In this document: one piece after another, positions 10,269 through 18,702 of the stretch
How positions within the stretch are numbered: position 1 is the stretch's first letter
How the letters are laid out: each line of letters starts with the position of its first letter
Source of the DNA: Schaalia odontolytica
Lineage (GTDB): Bacteria; Actinomycetota; Actinomycetes; Actinomycetales; Actinomycetaceae
DNA length: 64,000 nt
Assembly (NCBI RefSeq): GCF_002847525.1
Contig: NZ_PKKM01000002.1
Coordinates: 62,001 to 126,000 of the forward strand
Direction: 5' to 3'
Translations under genes and position numbers: made by a program
Notes under the pieces: generated by a model
Databases searched by the model: none
Told to the model about the DNA's origin: nothing
The model's input: the letters and a program-made list of their open reading frames with translations, nothing else

Positions 10269-11003
10269 ATGGGCTCAGAAGAACAGACTCATACCCGCAA
10301 ACGACGCGCCTTGATCGCCGTCGCGTCGGCAGCCGTCCTCACCCTCACGATCACAGGTACGGCCTGCGGCTCGCACCAGCCCAGCGCAGATAGCCAGGCA
10401 CAGTCCACACAATCCTCCCCACAATCCTCCTCGGACCAGACGCAGACCCAGGAATCCGGCGACTCCACAGCCGCGCCGACGCCGACGGAGGCGATGCCGA
10501 CCACCCCCGCCTGCGAGGACGGTTCCCCCACGCCGCTCGGTACGTGCCTATATCCCGCATCGGTCCAGTGGCTCCCCGACCTCCTGCCCGACCCGCGCGA
10601 GGTGGACCGCACCGATCCCGAGCAGGTCGCCATCGCCTACACCATCACGCGTAACACGTGGGATGCATCGCGCGATAAATCCAACGCCTATGCATTCATC
10701 CGCGCGAGCGTGTACGAAGTACCGGAACGAGCGAGCAGCCACACGAAGACGCCCGACCTGGAGCACGGTCAGGGTGAATTCCTGCCGCTCCTGGCCAACC
10801 GCGCCCACACGACCGTCACCATCACGGGCAGCAACAACCATGGGCAGCAGCCGAACACTGACCCGACGCGCTGGTACGGAAACGTCTACTACTTGCGCAA
10901 CTACTCGGACGACTCGTTGGAGCCCGTGAAGGGGCGCGAAGTCGTCTTCCTGCGAATGCAGGACGATGGAACGTGGGCGGTCGTCGACAGCGGACCGTAC
11001 TAA
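10269..11003 (+). CDS. Putative secreted lipoprotein of unknown function
   Basis: Codes for 244 aa. An N-terminal basic stretch (TRKRRA) is followed by a hydrophobic segment (AVLTLTITGT) and a cysteine in TGTACGS, consistent with a lipoprotein signal though the lipobox is not canonical (G at -3). Residues 30-75 are a Ser/Gln/Thr-rich linker typical of surface proteins. The globular part (about 95-244) contains several Trp/Tyr and ends VFLRMQDDGTWAVVDSGPY, resembling small lipoproteins that adopt NTF2- or DUF-type folds, but no family is recognised. ATG is preceded by GGGGAG. A hairpin follows the stop, so it is probably monocistronic. Confidence 0.75.
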   Translation: MGSEEQTHTRKRRALIAVASAAVLTLTITGTACGSHQPSADSQAQSTQSSPQSSSDQTQTQESGDSTAAPTPTEAMPTTPACEDGSPTPLGTCLYPASVQWLPDLLPDPREVDRTDPEQVAIAYTITRNTWDASRDKSNAYAFIRASVYEVPERASSHTKTPDLEHGQGEFLPLLANRAHTTVTITGSNNHGQQPNTDPTRWYGNVYYLRNYSDDSLEPVKGREVVFLRMQDDGTWAVVDSGPY

Positions 11004-11027
11004 ACGAGCCAGCGCACGCACTCCATT

Positions 11028-11065
11028 GACGAGGCCGGGACCCCACCGAGGGACCCGGCCTCGCA
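11028..11065 (+). terminator. Hairpin terminator after the lipoprotein gene
   Basis: The 10-bp arms CGAGGCCGGG (11030-11039) and CCCGGCCTCG (11054-11063) pair perfectly, with further inner CCC/GGG pairing, 25 nt after the stop codon. The left arm is a one-mismatch copy of the GACGAGGCCGGGGC motif found elsewhere in the window. There is no long T tract. Confidence 0.6.
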
Positions 11066-11283
11066 CATACTCAATCGACACGCCCCACAATAGGTTTGTC
11101 AAACAATCACTTACTGGCAGAGTTTTCCGCAATGTTGCAGTCACTATGCACAACATGGTTCACTTGACAGCTGTGGAGTCCTAGCTCGCACGTCACTGCA
11201 CCGTCGCACACGCAGACTCCACGCGTCGCGCCCACGCCGCACCTGTCCCCAGCCGCAGTACTCATGACTGAAAGGACCTCGCG

Positions 11284-12744
11284 ATGAGAACATTTACTCG
11301 CATCGCCATCGCTCTCGCGGCGACCGCAGGACTGGTGGGTGCCACCCTGCCGGCCACGGCCTCGTCGGCCGCCACACCCCAGTGGACCGACCTGAAAAAA
11401 GCACCCGCCCCGGTCTCGAACCCGATGAAGGGCTTCATGCCGTGGGCGCCCACCGTCGGCGACGCACCCGTGCTGGCACAAGGATCGCTGCCGTACACGC
11501 TCGAATGGGCACCCTTCCCCGTGAACGACGTCGTCACCGGACGCGACACCTACGACTTCACGAAGGTCGACGCCATGCTCGATTCCATCGCGTCGCGCGG
11601 CCACCAGGCCGCCATCCGCTTCTACCTGGACACCCCCGGCAAAGAATCCGGCATGCCCCAGTACCTCATCGACGGAGGTACGGACCAGAGCCGCAAATAC
11701 GATTTCGAGAACAACAGGAAGATCTCCTTCTCCCCCAACTACGACGACCCGAACGTGAAGGAGATGCTCCTGCACTTCGTGGACGCCCTCGGTGACAAGT
11801 ACGACGGGGACCCGCGCATCGCCTACATCACCGCGGGCCTCTACGGCTTCTGGGGTGAGGAGCACACCTACCCCTACAACGGCTACGTCAACGAGCAAAA
11901 CCCGACGGCTATCAACTGGATGCCGTCGGACGAGTTCCGCGCCCAGCTCGTCGAGGCCTGGGACGACGCCTTCGACGAGACCTTCATCCAGAACCGCTAC
12001 CCCACCGAGGCTACGAAGGCTCATGGCATGGGCTACTACGATGATTCCCTCGGCTACGCGACCCTGGAGGGGACCGACTGGCACTTCATCCCCAAGCTGA
12101 AGAAGCAGGGCGAGGGGGATGCCTGGCAGCACTCCCCCATCGGCGGCGAGCTCTACCCGTCCTTCCAGGAATGCGCTTTCTCCGAGCCACTGAACTGCAA
12201 GAGCAGGGATGAAGGACGCGATTACAAGGCCCTCGAGTCGATCCAGAAGGCTCACGCCACGTGGCTCATCAACCAGCACGCGTTCTCGACTGGCTACACC
12301 GGCGCTGAGCTGACGCGCGCCAAGGCCGCGAGCGCCGCCATGGGCTACACGCTGCAGGCGACCCGCACGTCGGTGACGTACAACCAGGTGAAGGCCACCG
12401 TGGTCGTGGAGATCAAGAACACCGGCGTCGCACCGTTCTACGCGACGTGGCCGCTCGAGGTCGTCCTCGTCGACTCGAAGGGCACGATCGTGGCCAGCCA
12501 GACGATCGAGTCGCCCCTGCCCTCGATCCTCCCGGGCCAGACGGGGAAGGTGACCGCGCGCCTGCCGCTGCCCGCGGATTACCGCGCGAACAACTCCGCG
12601 CAGGACCTGACCGCCGCGATCCGCGTCGTGAACCCGCTGCCGAACGGCGCGCCCGTCGCCTTCGCGAACGAGGCCATGAACAAGCCGCTGCCCGGCTACC
12701 TCGAACTGGGGAAGCTGGCCCGGGGCCACGCTCCGAAGAACTAA
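11284..12744 (+). CDS. Secreted DUF4874/DUF4832 domain protein
   Basis: A 486-aa exported protein with a clear Sec signal peptide (MRTFTRIAIALAATAGLVGA, cleavage likely after the AxA of TASSAA). The N-terminal region NPMKGFMPWAP followed by YTLEWAPFPVNDVV and RGHQAAIRFYLDTPG is the pattern of DUF4874, a TIM-barrel-like domain related to glycoside hydrolases. The second half (from about residue 230) matches DUF4832, ending in a beta-sandwich-like segment. It probably binds or cleaves a polysaccharide at the cell surface, but no catalytic residues are established for the family. AAAGGAC ribosome binding site. Followed by a large hairpin shared with menG. Confidence 0.75.
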   Translation: MRTFTRIAIALAATAGLVGATLPATASSAATPQWTDLKKAPAPVSNPMKGFMPWAPTVGDAPVLAQGSLPYTLEWAPFPVNDVVTGRDTYDFTKVDAMLDSIASRGHQAAIRFYLDTPGKESGMPQYLIDGGTDQSRKYDFENNRKISFSPNYDDPNVKEMLLHFVDALGDKYDGDPRIAYITAGLYGFWGEEHTYPYNGYVNEQNPTAINWMPSDEFRAQLVEAWDDAFDETFIQNRYPTEATKAHGMGYYDDSLGYATLEGTDWHFIPKLKKQGEGDAWQHSPIGGELYPSFQECAFSEPLNCKSRDEGRDYKALESIQKAHATWLINQHAFSTGYTGAELTRAKAASAAMGYTLQATRTSVTYNQVKATVVVEIKNTGVAPFYATWPLEVVLVDSKGTIVASQTIESPLPSILPGQTGKVTARLPLPADYRANNSAQDLTAAIRVVNPLPNGAPVAFANEAMNKPLPGYLELGKLARGHAPKN

Positions 12745-12745
12745 G

Positions 12746-12822
12746 GACGAGGCCGGGGCGGATACGCCTTCCGCGCCCAACGCGAGAGGCCGGGACCCCA
12801 CACAAGGGGCCCCGGCCTCGTC
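12746..12822. terminator. Bidirectional terminator built from inverted GACGAGGCCGGGGC copies
   Basis: Two exact, oppositely oriented copies of a 14-mer (12746-12759 and 12809-12822) flank a shorter nested hairpin (GAGGCCGGGACCCC with GGGGCCCCGGCCTC, about 12785-12819). It lies between the convergent DUF4832 gene and menG, where a shared terminator is expected. Perfect complementarity is directly visible. Confidence 0.75.
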
Positions 12823-12832
12823 GTCTCTAGGG

Positions 12833-13540
12833 TTACGGCAGCGGCTTGACCGCGCGGTGCATGCAGGCGATGCCGCCGGTGAGGTTGCGGTACTCGACTT
12901 CGCTCCATCCGTTGGCGGCGATCATGCGGCCGAGTTCCTCCTGGGCCGGCCACGCGCGAATCGACTCAACCAGGTAGTCGTAGGCGCCGTCGTTCGTGGA
13001 GACCAGGCGCGCGATCGCAGGCATGACGGTCGACTGGTAGGCGTTGTACATGCCGCGGAAGACGCGCGAAGGCGGGGTGGAGAACTCCAGGACCACGAGG
13101 CGGCCGCGCGGGCGCACGACGCGCGCCATCTCGCGCAGCGCGAGCTCCGGGTCCGGGATGTTGCGCAGGCCCCACGAGATGGTGACCGCGTCGAAGGAGC
13201 CGTCCTCGAAGTCCAGGTCCATGGCGTTGCCGTGCACGAACTCGATCTCGGGGTGGCGCTCACGGCCGACCTCGATCATGCCTTCCGACAGGTCGCAGGC
13301 GACGACCTCGGCGCCGCCCTTGGCCAGCGCGGCCGACGACGCGCCGGTGCCGGCCGCCAGGTCGAGGATGCGTTCGCCGGGGTGCGGGGCGACAGCCTTA
13401 CGCAGGGCGGTCATCCACACCCTGTCCAAACCGCCCGTCATCAGCGCATCCATCACGTCGTATCGCGAGGCGAGGGAGTCAAACATCGAGGCGATCTCTT
13501 TGGGATCCTTGTTCAGGTCCGCGCGCGGGGATTCAGTCAT
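12833..13540 (-). CDS. menG: Demethylmenaquinone methyltransferase
   Basis: SAM-dependent methyltransferase of the UbiE/MenG family (235 aa) that catalyses the final methylation of demethylmenaquinone. Motifs: FDSLASRYDVMDALMTGGLD at residues 19-38, the SAM-binding loop ILDLAAGTGASSAALA near 57, and the signature ISWGLRNIPDPELALREMARV near 118, followed by LVVLEFSTP. The C-terminal MIAANGWSEVEYRNLTGGIACMHR is typical. It faces menF divergently across 58 bp. Length is standard. Confidence 0.93.
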   Translation of the reverse strand: MTESPRADLNKDPKEIASMFDSLASRYDVMDALMTGGLDRVWMTALRKAVAPHPGERILDLAAGTGASSAALAKGGAEVVACDLSEGMIEVGRERHPEIEFVHGNAMDLDFEDGSFDAVTISWGLRNIPDPELALREMARVVRPRGRLVVLEFSTPPSRVFRGMYNAYQSTVMPAIARLVSTNDGAYDYLVESIRAWPAQEELGRMIAANGWSEVEYRNLTGGIACMHRAVKPLP

Positions 13541-13585
13541 GCGTCAATACTCGCACGTCTTCCAGCGCGCCGCCGCCCCTGCTCC

Positions 13586-13598
13586 TACCATGGAACCC
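13586..13598 (+). promoter_or_regulatory. Leaderless-type -10 box of menF
   Basis: TACCAT followed by exactly seven bases and the ATG at 13599, which would place the transcription start on the start codon. There is no ribosome binding site before either candidate ATG (13590 or 13599). The same TAnnnT-7 nt-ATG layout precedes menB and menA in this window. Confidence 0.5.
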
Positions 13599-14822
13599 AT
13601 GCACAACGACTTCGGATGCTCGCGCCTCGTCTTTCGGGCGTTGGTCCTACCCCCGCAGCACCCGGGGTCTACTTGCTCACTGACGTCCCTGCTTCCCGAC
13701 TCCGGGGGCGCCGCCTGGCTGGGTGAGCGCCGCCAGATGATCGGCCTGGGACGGGCGCTCACGATCGAGTCCGCGACCCCGAGCGCGATCGCCGACGTGC
13801 GCCGCGCGTGGGAGGCCACCCCCGCCTCGTCCGCCGACGATGCCCCCTCCCCCGTCCTCTTCGCGTCCTTCGCGTTCCGTTCCCCCGCCCGCTCGGTTGC
13901 CTTCGTTCCCGCGCTGACTCTCATCGACGAGGCCGGGGCCCGCTGGGCGATCACGGCGGGCATTGGGGACGCCCCGGATCCACTGGCGGCGGTTGACGCG
14001 GCCGTTGCCGAGGCGAGGCCTGCCCCGCGTGTGCCGGAGTCCCTGACGTTTGGGCACGGGTCGATGTCGCGCGGCCAATGGCGTGACTCCGTGCGTGCGA
14101 TGGCGCAGCGCCTGCGCGATGGCGCCGCCGACAAGGCCGTCATGGCGCGCGATATGACGGTGCGGTGCGCCCACGGCTTCGACGAGCGTTTCCTGCTTGA
14201 ACGCCTCAGCGACCTGTATCCGTCGACGTGGCGCTTCTGCGTGGATTCGCTGGTGGGTGCCTCCCCGGAGATGCTGATCGCGGCCTCGAACGGCACGGCA
14301 AGCTCGCGCGTCCTGGCGGGCACGTGCAAGCCCGGCGAGGGCGAGATGCTCGCGTCGAGCGCGAAGGACCTGCGCGAGCACGACCTAGCTTCCGAGTCCG
14401 TGTCCTCGATCCTGACGCAGCTGTGCACCTCGGTGACGACTCAGGGGCCATTCCTGTTGTCGCTGCCCAACGTCGTTCACCTGGCGACGGACGTGCACGC
14501 ACGCCTGGGTCAGGCGCATCTGCTCGACCTGGTGGCCGCCCTGCATCCGACGGCCGCCGTATGCGGCACCCCGCGCGACGCAGCGATGCGCCTCATCGAG
14601 GAGCTGGAAGACACCGAGCGCGGCCGCTACTCGGGGCCCGTGGGCTGGGTCGACACGGCAGGGAACGGCGAGTTTGCAATCGCGCTGCGCTGCGGGCTCA
14701 CATCGGGCACGCGCCTGCGCCTTTTCGCCGGTGCCGGCATCATGCCGGATTCCGACCCGGACGCCGAGCTGGCCGAGACCGAAGCGAAGATGCGCCCGCT
14801 GCTGGACGCCCTCGGGGTCTAA
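13599..14822 (+). CDS. menF: Isochorismate synthase
   Basis: Chorismate-binding enzyme (407 aa) that converts chorismate to isochorismate, the first committed step of menaquinone synthesis. The C-terminal catalytic domain shows DKAVMARDMTV (general-base lysine region), AGTCKPGEGE, KDLREHDLASESV, the helix with LHPTAAVCGTP, and ELEDTERGRYSGPVGW, followed by LRLFAGAGIMPDSDPDAELAET. The N-terminal 140 residues are weakly conserved, as usual. The ATG at 13599 is chosen because a -10 box sits seven nt upstream; the in-frame ATG at 13590 would add three residues. The frame is open much further upstream, but that part lies antisense to menG. Confidence 0.9.
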   Translation: MHNDFGCSRLVFRALVLPPQHPGSTCSLTSLLPDSGGAAWLGERRQMIGLGRALTIESATPSAIADVRRAWEATPASSADDAPSPVLFASFAFRSPARSVAFVPALTLIDEAGARWAITAGIGDAPDPLAAVDAAVAEARPAPRVPESLTFGHGSMSRGQWRDSVRAMAQRLRDGAADKAVMARDMTVRCAHGFDERFLLERLSDLYPSTWRFCVDSLVGASPEMLIAASNGTASSRVLAGTCKPGEGEMLASSAKDLREHDLASESVSSILTQLCTSVTTQGPFLLSLPNVVHLATDVHARLGQAHLLDLVAALHPTAAVCGTPRDAAMRLIEELEDTERGRYSGPVGWVDTAGNGEFAIALRCGLTSGTRLRLFAGAGIMPDSDPDAELAETEAKMRPLLDALGV

Positions 14823-14920
14823 GCGACTCATCGACGTGCATAGGCCCGCCGCCCCGCATTTTCATGCGTCTGCGCAATAGCTGAATGGGGTCTGACCGCA
14901 CGAAGGATTCGCCGATGACG

Positions 14921-15000
14921 GAGCATTACACCAGTTAGGGAGCATTACACCAGTTCCCAGCTGGTGTAATACCTAGCTAAGTGGTGTAACACCACTTAGG
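14921..15000. repeat. Cluster of ATTACACCAG/CTGGTGTAAT repeats and a 21-bp palindrome
   Basis: Within 80 bp there are two direct copies of ATTACACCAGTT (14925-14936, 14944-14955), an inverted CTGGTGTAAT (14961-14970) making a perfect 10-bp hairpin with the second copy, and a 21-bp perfect palindrome centred at 14988 (arms TAAGTGGTGT / ACACCACTTA). The core AGTGGTGTAA equals the outer ten bases of the IS256-family ends at 31739 and 33116. It may be an IS-end remnant cluster or a multi-site operator; the sequence does not decide. Confidence 0.6.
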
Positions 15001-15301
15001 AACAAGCCAAAGCGTGATCACGAGGAAGGCTATCGATCCACATCCTGCATCACGCCTTAGTCAAGCTTCAAGAGCCCGTCCTCACGCACGCCGGAACCCA
15101 CTTCTGGCAACTCAGCGGCTTGATTGTGCCAACGCTCCACCCCATCGGGAACATTCCACCCGATCAGAACGGGTTGAATCTTCCCGATCAGGTTGAATCC
15201 TCATCGACACAAGCCCAGATGCGGGGGCGTCACATCAACGTGCGGCACATCAGCGGCCGAAAACTGCGCATATGCACCCTCGCAAGCCCACCACGCGCAA
15301 A
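15001..15301. other. Non-coding stretch between menF and the HtrA-like gene
   Basis: About 300 bp with no credible coding region on either strand. It includes two short near-repeats around 15155-15195 (CCCGATCAGAACGGGTTGAAT then CCCGATCAGGTTGAAT). Base composition is somewhat lower in GC than the neighbouring genes. I see no RNA gene; it may be a decayed insertion next to the repeat cluster. Confidence 0.4.
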
Positions 15302-15333
15302 GGCCCGCCGCCCCTTCACAGGGACGGCGGGCC
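15302..15333 (-). terminator. Hairpin terminator, HtrA-like gene
   Basis: GGCCCGCCG (15302-15310) pairs perfectly with CGGCGGGCC (15325-15333) across a 14-nt loop, about 85 nt downstream of the stop of the leftward protease gene. On the minus strand the stem is followed by TTTGCGCG. It resembles a Rho-independent terminator with a short T run. Confidence 0.6.
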
Positions 15334-15415
15334 TCGTCAGTGCACGGCACTCAGGTCACGCCATGCCGGGCACGCGCAGCGCGCGCATACACGCAACGTG
15401 CACGCGACGCACAGT

Positions 15416-16909
15416 TCACTGAATCCGCACGGACACATCCTGCGTGGCGCCGTCGCGCACGATCGTCATGGTGACGGTGTCGCCGGCCTTGTAGCGGCGC
15501 ACGTAGCCGATCAGCTGCTTGGGGCTGGTCACTTCCTGGCCTTCGACCTTGACGATGACGTCGCCGGAGCGGATGCCCGCCGCGGAGGCACCGGAACCTG
15601 CGGAGACGTCCTGGACCTCGGCGCCCACGTAGGTATCGGAGCCGACAGTCGTGGTCGCGGCCTTGACAGTCACGCCGAGCATGCCGTGCGAGGCGGTGCC
15701 GGAGGCGATGAGCTGGTCCGCGATGGACACGACCAGGTCGGAGGGGATCGCGAAGCCCAGGCCGATCGAGCCCGCCTGACCGTCCGACGAGGAGGCGAGC
15801 GACTTGATCGAGGAGTTAATGCCGATGACCGCGCCACTCGCGTCGAAGAGCGGGCCGCCCGAGTTACCGGGGTTGATCGACGCGTCGATCTGGATTGCGT
15901 TCGTCACCACGAGATCCGAGGATGCCTGCGCGCCGTCCTCCGAGGTCGCGGATTCGTCCATGGACACCTCGACGGGACGGTTCAGCGCGGAGACGATTCC
16001 GGTCGTCACGGTGTTGGACAGACCCAGGGGCGCGCCGATCGCCATGACGGGGGCACCCACCTGCAGGTTGGCCGACGTCGCAAAACGCGCGACGGTGAGG
16101 TCCGAAGGCGGGTTGTCCAGGCGGATGACGGCCAGGTCCGTGGTCTTGTCGTGGCCGACGACCACGGCGCTGTACAGGCGCCCGTCTGCGAGGGTGACCT
16201 GGATCTGGCCGCCGCCCAGGACGGATGAGATGACGTGATAGTTCGTCACAATGTCGCCCTGTGCGTCATAAATGACGCCGGAGCCGGTGCCTCCCGAGGA
16301 GGCGCCCTGCGCCTGAATGGTCACGACGGCGGGCGACACGGCGGCGGCGACGTCCGTCCAGTCCGTCCCGGAGCTGTTCGAGACGGGCACGGTGGCCACC
16401 GTTCCCCCGTTGAGGTTCGTGGGCGTGGACGCGCGCAGCATCGCCGGACGCGCGTAGAACACGGCTCCGAGAGTCAGGCCGATCGTCAGAAGCATCGCGC
16501 CGAGGAGGGCGCCCCAGCCCGGGCCCTTCTTCGTGACGACGACGGTGGGAGCCACAGCCGTGGGAGCGGGAGCCGCCTCGGGCGAGGCCGGGGCCGCGTA
16601 TCCGCCGTAGGGTTCGCCCGTGGGGGCAGAGTATGCGCCACCAGCCGCGGGGGCCTCCTGGGCGGAGGGCGCGGGGGCCGGCGGCGCGGCGGGTGCCGTA
16701 GGCTCTGAGGCCGACGGAACCGTGCCAGCGGTCGGCGCAGGGATCGTCGTGGCGGAGGGCATCTCGCGCGTGGCGTCCTGCACGGAGGGAAGCTCCTGGG
16801 TGGCCGAGTGGTCCTGAGCCGTCGAGCGCTGCGGGTAGCTGGGGGCCGAGGCCGTCTCAGCGTCGCGCGCCGAGTCGGCCTCGTCGGCCGGAATATGAGG
16901 CTGAGTCAT
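15416..16909 (-). CDS. Membrane-anchored HtrA/DegP-like serine protease with PDZ domain
   Basis: A 497-aa type II membrane protein. Residues 1-125 are Pro/Ala/Thr-rich and cytoplasmic; one transmembrane helix follows (GALLGAMLLTIGLTLGAVFYA, about 133-153). The trypsin-like domain has the catalytic triad in TNYHVISS (His), KTTDLAVIRL (Asp) and NPGNSGGPLFD (Ser). A C-terminal PDZ domain (about 410-497) includes DVIVKVEGQEVTS. It acts outside the membrane in envelope protein quality control, by analogy with actinobacterial HtrA/PepD. It sits between the men genes on its own, with a terminator after it, so no pathway link is implied. Confidence 0.9.
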   Translation of the reverse strand: MTQPHIPADEADSARDAETASAPSYPQRSTAQDHSATQELPSVQDATREMPSATTIPAPTAGTVPSASEPTAPAAPPAPAPSAQEAPAAGGAYSAPTGEPYGGYAAPASPEAAPAPTAVAPTVVVTKKGPGWGALLGAMLLTIGLTLGAVFYARPAMLRASTPTNLNGGTVATVPVSNSSGTDWTDVAAAVSPAVVTIQAQGASSGGTGSGVIYDAQGDIVTNYHVISSVLGGGQIQVTLADGRLYSAVVVGHDKTTDLAVIRLDNPPSDLTVARFATSANLQVGAPVMAIGAPLGLSNTVTTGIVSALNRPVEVSMDESATSEDGAQASSDLVVTNAIQIDASINPGNSGGPLFDASGAVIGINSSIKSLASSSDGQAGSIGLGFAIPSDLVVSIADQLIASGTASHGMLGVTVKAATTTVGSDTYVGAEVQDVSAGSGASAAGIRSGDVIVKVEGQEVTSPKQLIGYVRRYKAGDTVTMTIVRDGATQDVSVRIQ

Positions 16910-17031
16910 GGTTTCCTCTGGTGTCAGTTCGTTATCTGTCCACCAGTATGGGCCGTTTCCTCAAAGGGCCACTGAAAGCGTCCTGGAAGTTTCCTGCAAA
17001 CCGTTCAACCTCACAGCGAACACGCGTCCCC

Positions 17032-18693
17032 TCAGGAGAGCACGTCGCGGACAGCCGCGTACAGGTGCGCGGCGCGCTCGATGGGCGCGTGAATCAACCG
17101 CGGGCCGCTGGCGGGTTGAGCGAGCAACGACTCCAGTTCCTGAGGCTCGTCGGCGCGCGCGAAGGCCACGCCGTACGCGGCCGCGAGCGCCTCGTAGTCC
17201 ACCGACTGAGCGAGGCCGAACCACCGGTCGTAGGCCTCGGGGCTGGTGGCGCGCCCGTGTTCGAGGGTGGCGAAGATGCCGCCGCCTCCGTCGTCCGCGA
17301 CGACGATATCCAGGTGCGCCCGAGCGGCCGCAGCCAGGGCGAGGGAGGAGGCGTCGTGGCAGGCCGTGAGGTCGCCCATGACGGCGGTGACGCGCTCGCG
17401 CGCAGGGGCCAAGGCCTCGCCCGCGTATCCGGAGCCCAGGCAGATGCCGACGGCGGTCGCGATGGTGCCGTCGATACCGGCCTGCCCACGGTTCGAGTGG
17501 ACGACGCGGCCTTCCAGCGTGGGGACAGCGAGGTCGAAGGCGCGCACGGGGTTGGAGGCGCCCAGCACGAGGGGCCCGCTCGTCGAGGCTGCGACGGCCC
17601 GCGCCAGGTCGAGCATCGTGCGCCCGGAACCGGCGGCGAGCAGGGATTCGATACGCTCGCCCGCATCGCAAGCGGCTTGGCGCACGCGAGACGCCCACTC
17701 GGCCTGAGCGGCGCGGATCGGCTCGCGTGCTGGCTTGAGGTCGTCGACGACGACCGATGCGTTGCCCGAGACGTCCACCCACGGGGTATGCGGATCGACG
17801 ACGGTAACGCACACGTCGGGGCGCGCGAGCAGGGCCTGGATCGGGCGGGACAGCGTCGGACGCCCGGTCACGACGACCGCGTCGACCTCTCGCCCCAGCG
17901 ACGAAGCGACGAGGGTCTGCTCGAAGGGGGTCACTCCCCCGCCGCTCCACGCGCCCGACGCCGGTTCGGCGAGCAGCGGGAAGCCCGAGGCCTCCGACCA
18001 CTCGCGGGCGAAAGGCGAGGCCCCCTCACCAGCAACAATCAGCCCGGCGGCGGCGGGACCAACCACGCCCTCCCAGCGTACGGGCACGGGGAACGCAGCG
18101 ACCACCTGCGCCGGGCGAGGGACGAACGACGCCCCGGCCTCGTTCCCCGAGGCGGAGGCGGGACGAACGGGGGTCAGCGGATCGCGGAAGGCGACGTTGA
18201 CCTGCACGGGGCCGGGCGTTCCACTCGGAGCCCCGCAGGCGGCCGCGACCGCGCGCGTCAGGTGCCCAACGAGGGAGGGCGAGGCCTCCCGCGGCTCCAG
18301 GTCAATGCTCGCGCGCACGTGCGTGCCGAAGAAGCCTGCCTGATCGGTCGCCTGGGACGCTCCAACGCCGCGCAGTTCGCCGGGGCGGTCGGCGCTCAGG
18401 ACCAGAAGGGGCAGGCGCGCGTGTGAGGCCTCGAGGACAGCGGGGGCCAGCTCGGCGACGGCGGTGCCGGAGGTGACAACGATGGCGGGCAGCGCTCCGG
18501 TGCGCGCCAGGCCGACGGCCGCGAAACCGGCGCCACGCTCATCCAGGACGGCGCGCGCATCCCCGCCGAAAGAGCCCGCTTCGAGAGCGTAGGCGAAGGG
18601 CGCAGAGCGCGAACCCGGGCAGTACAGGACGTGCGTGACGCCCAGGGTATCCAGGGACTCAAGGATAGCGCTGGCGGTATCAACGGAGGGCAT
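17032..18693 (-). CDS. menD: 2-succinyl-5-enolpyruvyl-6-hydroxy-3-cyclohexene-1-carboxylate synthase
   Basis: Thiamine-diphosphate enzyme (553 aa) that joins isochorismate and 2-oxoglutarate in menaquinone synthesis. The N-terminal pyrimidine-binding domain has VLYCPGSRSAPFAYAL at residues 22-37 and LDERGAGFAAVGLART near 50. The C-terminal pyrophosphate-binding domain includes HSNRGQAGIDGTIATAVGI and TAVMGDLTACHDASSLALAA (about residues 395-440), the GDL...N-type TPP motif. It starts nine nt after the menC stop, so menC-menD form an operon. A TAGGCT box six nt before the ATG could also drive it leaderlessly. Length is normal. Confidence 0.94.
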   Translation of the reverse strand: MPSVDTASAILESLDTLGVTHVLYCPGSRSAPFAYALEAGSFGGDARAVLDERGAGFAAVGLARTGALPAIVVTSGTAVAELAPAVLEASHARLPLLVLSADRPGELRGVGASQATDQAGFFGTHVRASIDLEPREASPSLVGHLTRAVAAACGAPSGTPGPVQVNVAFRDPLTPVRPASASGNEAGASFVPRPAQVVAAFPVPVRWEGVVGPAAAGLIVAGEGASPFAREWSEASGFPLLAEPASGAWSGGGVTPFEQTLVASSLGREVDAVVVTGRPTLSRPIQALLARPDVCVTVVDPHTPWVDVSGNASVVVDDLKPAREPIRAAQAEWASRVRQAACDAGERIESLLAAGSGRTMLDLARAVAASTSGPLVLGASNPVRAFDLAVPTLEGRVVHSNRGQAGIDGTIATAVGICLGSGYAGEALAPARERVTAVMGDLTACHDASSLALAAAARAHLDIVVADDGGGGIFATLEHGRATSPEAYDRWFGLAQSVDYEALAAAYGVAFARADEPQELESLLAQPASGPRLIHAPIERAAHLYAAVRDVLS

Positions 18694-18702
18694 AGGCCCA
18701 GC

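Noticed and set aside
13044..13598. Upstream extension of the menF frame
   Set aside because: It lies antisense to menG, and MenF family length plus the -10 box at 13586 point to a start at 13599.
15001..15301. Possible riboswitch or small RNA in the gap after menF
   Set aside because: No known riboswitch core was recognisable, and the pairing seen was limited to short near-repeats.
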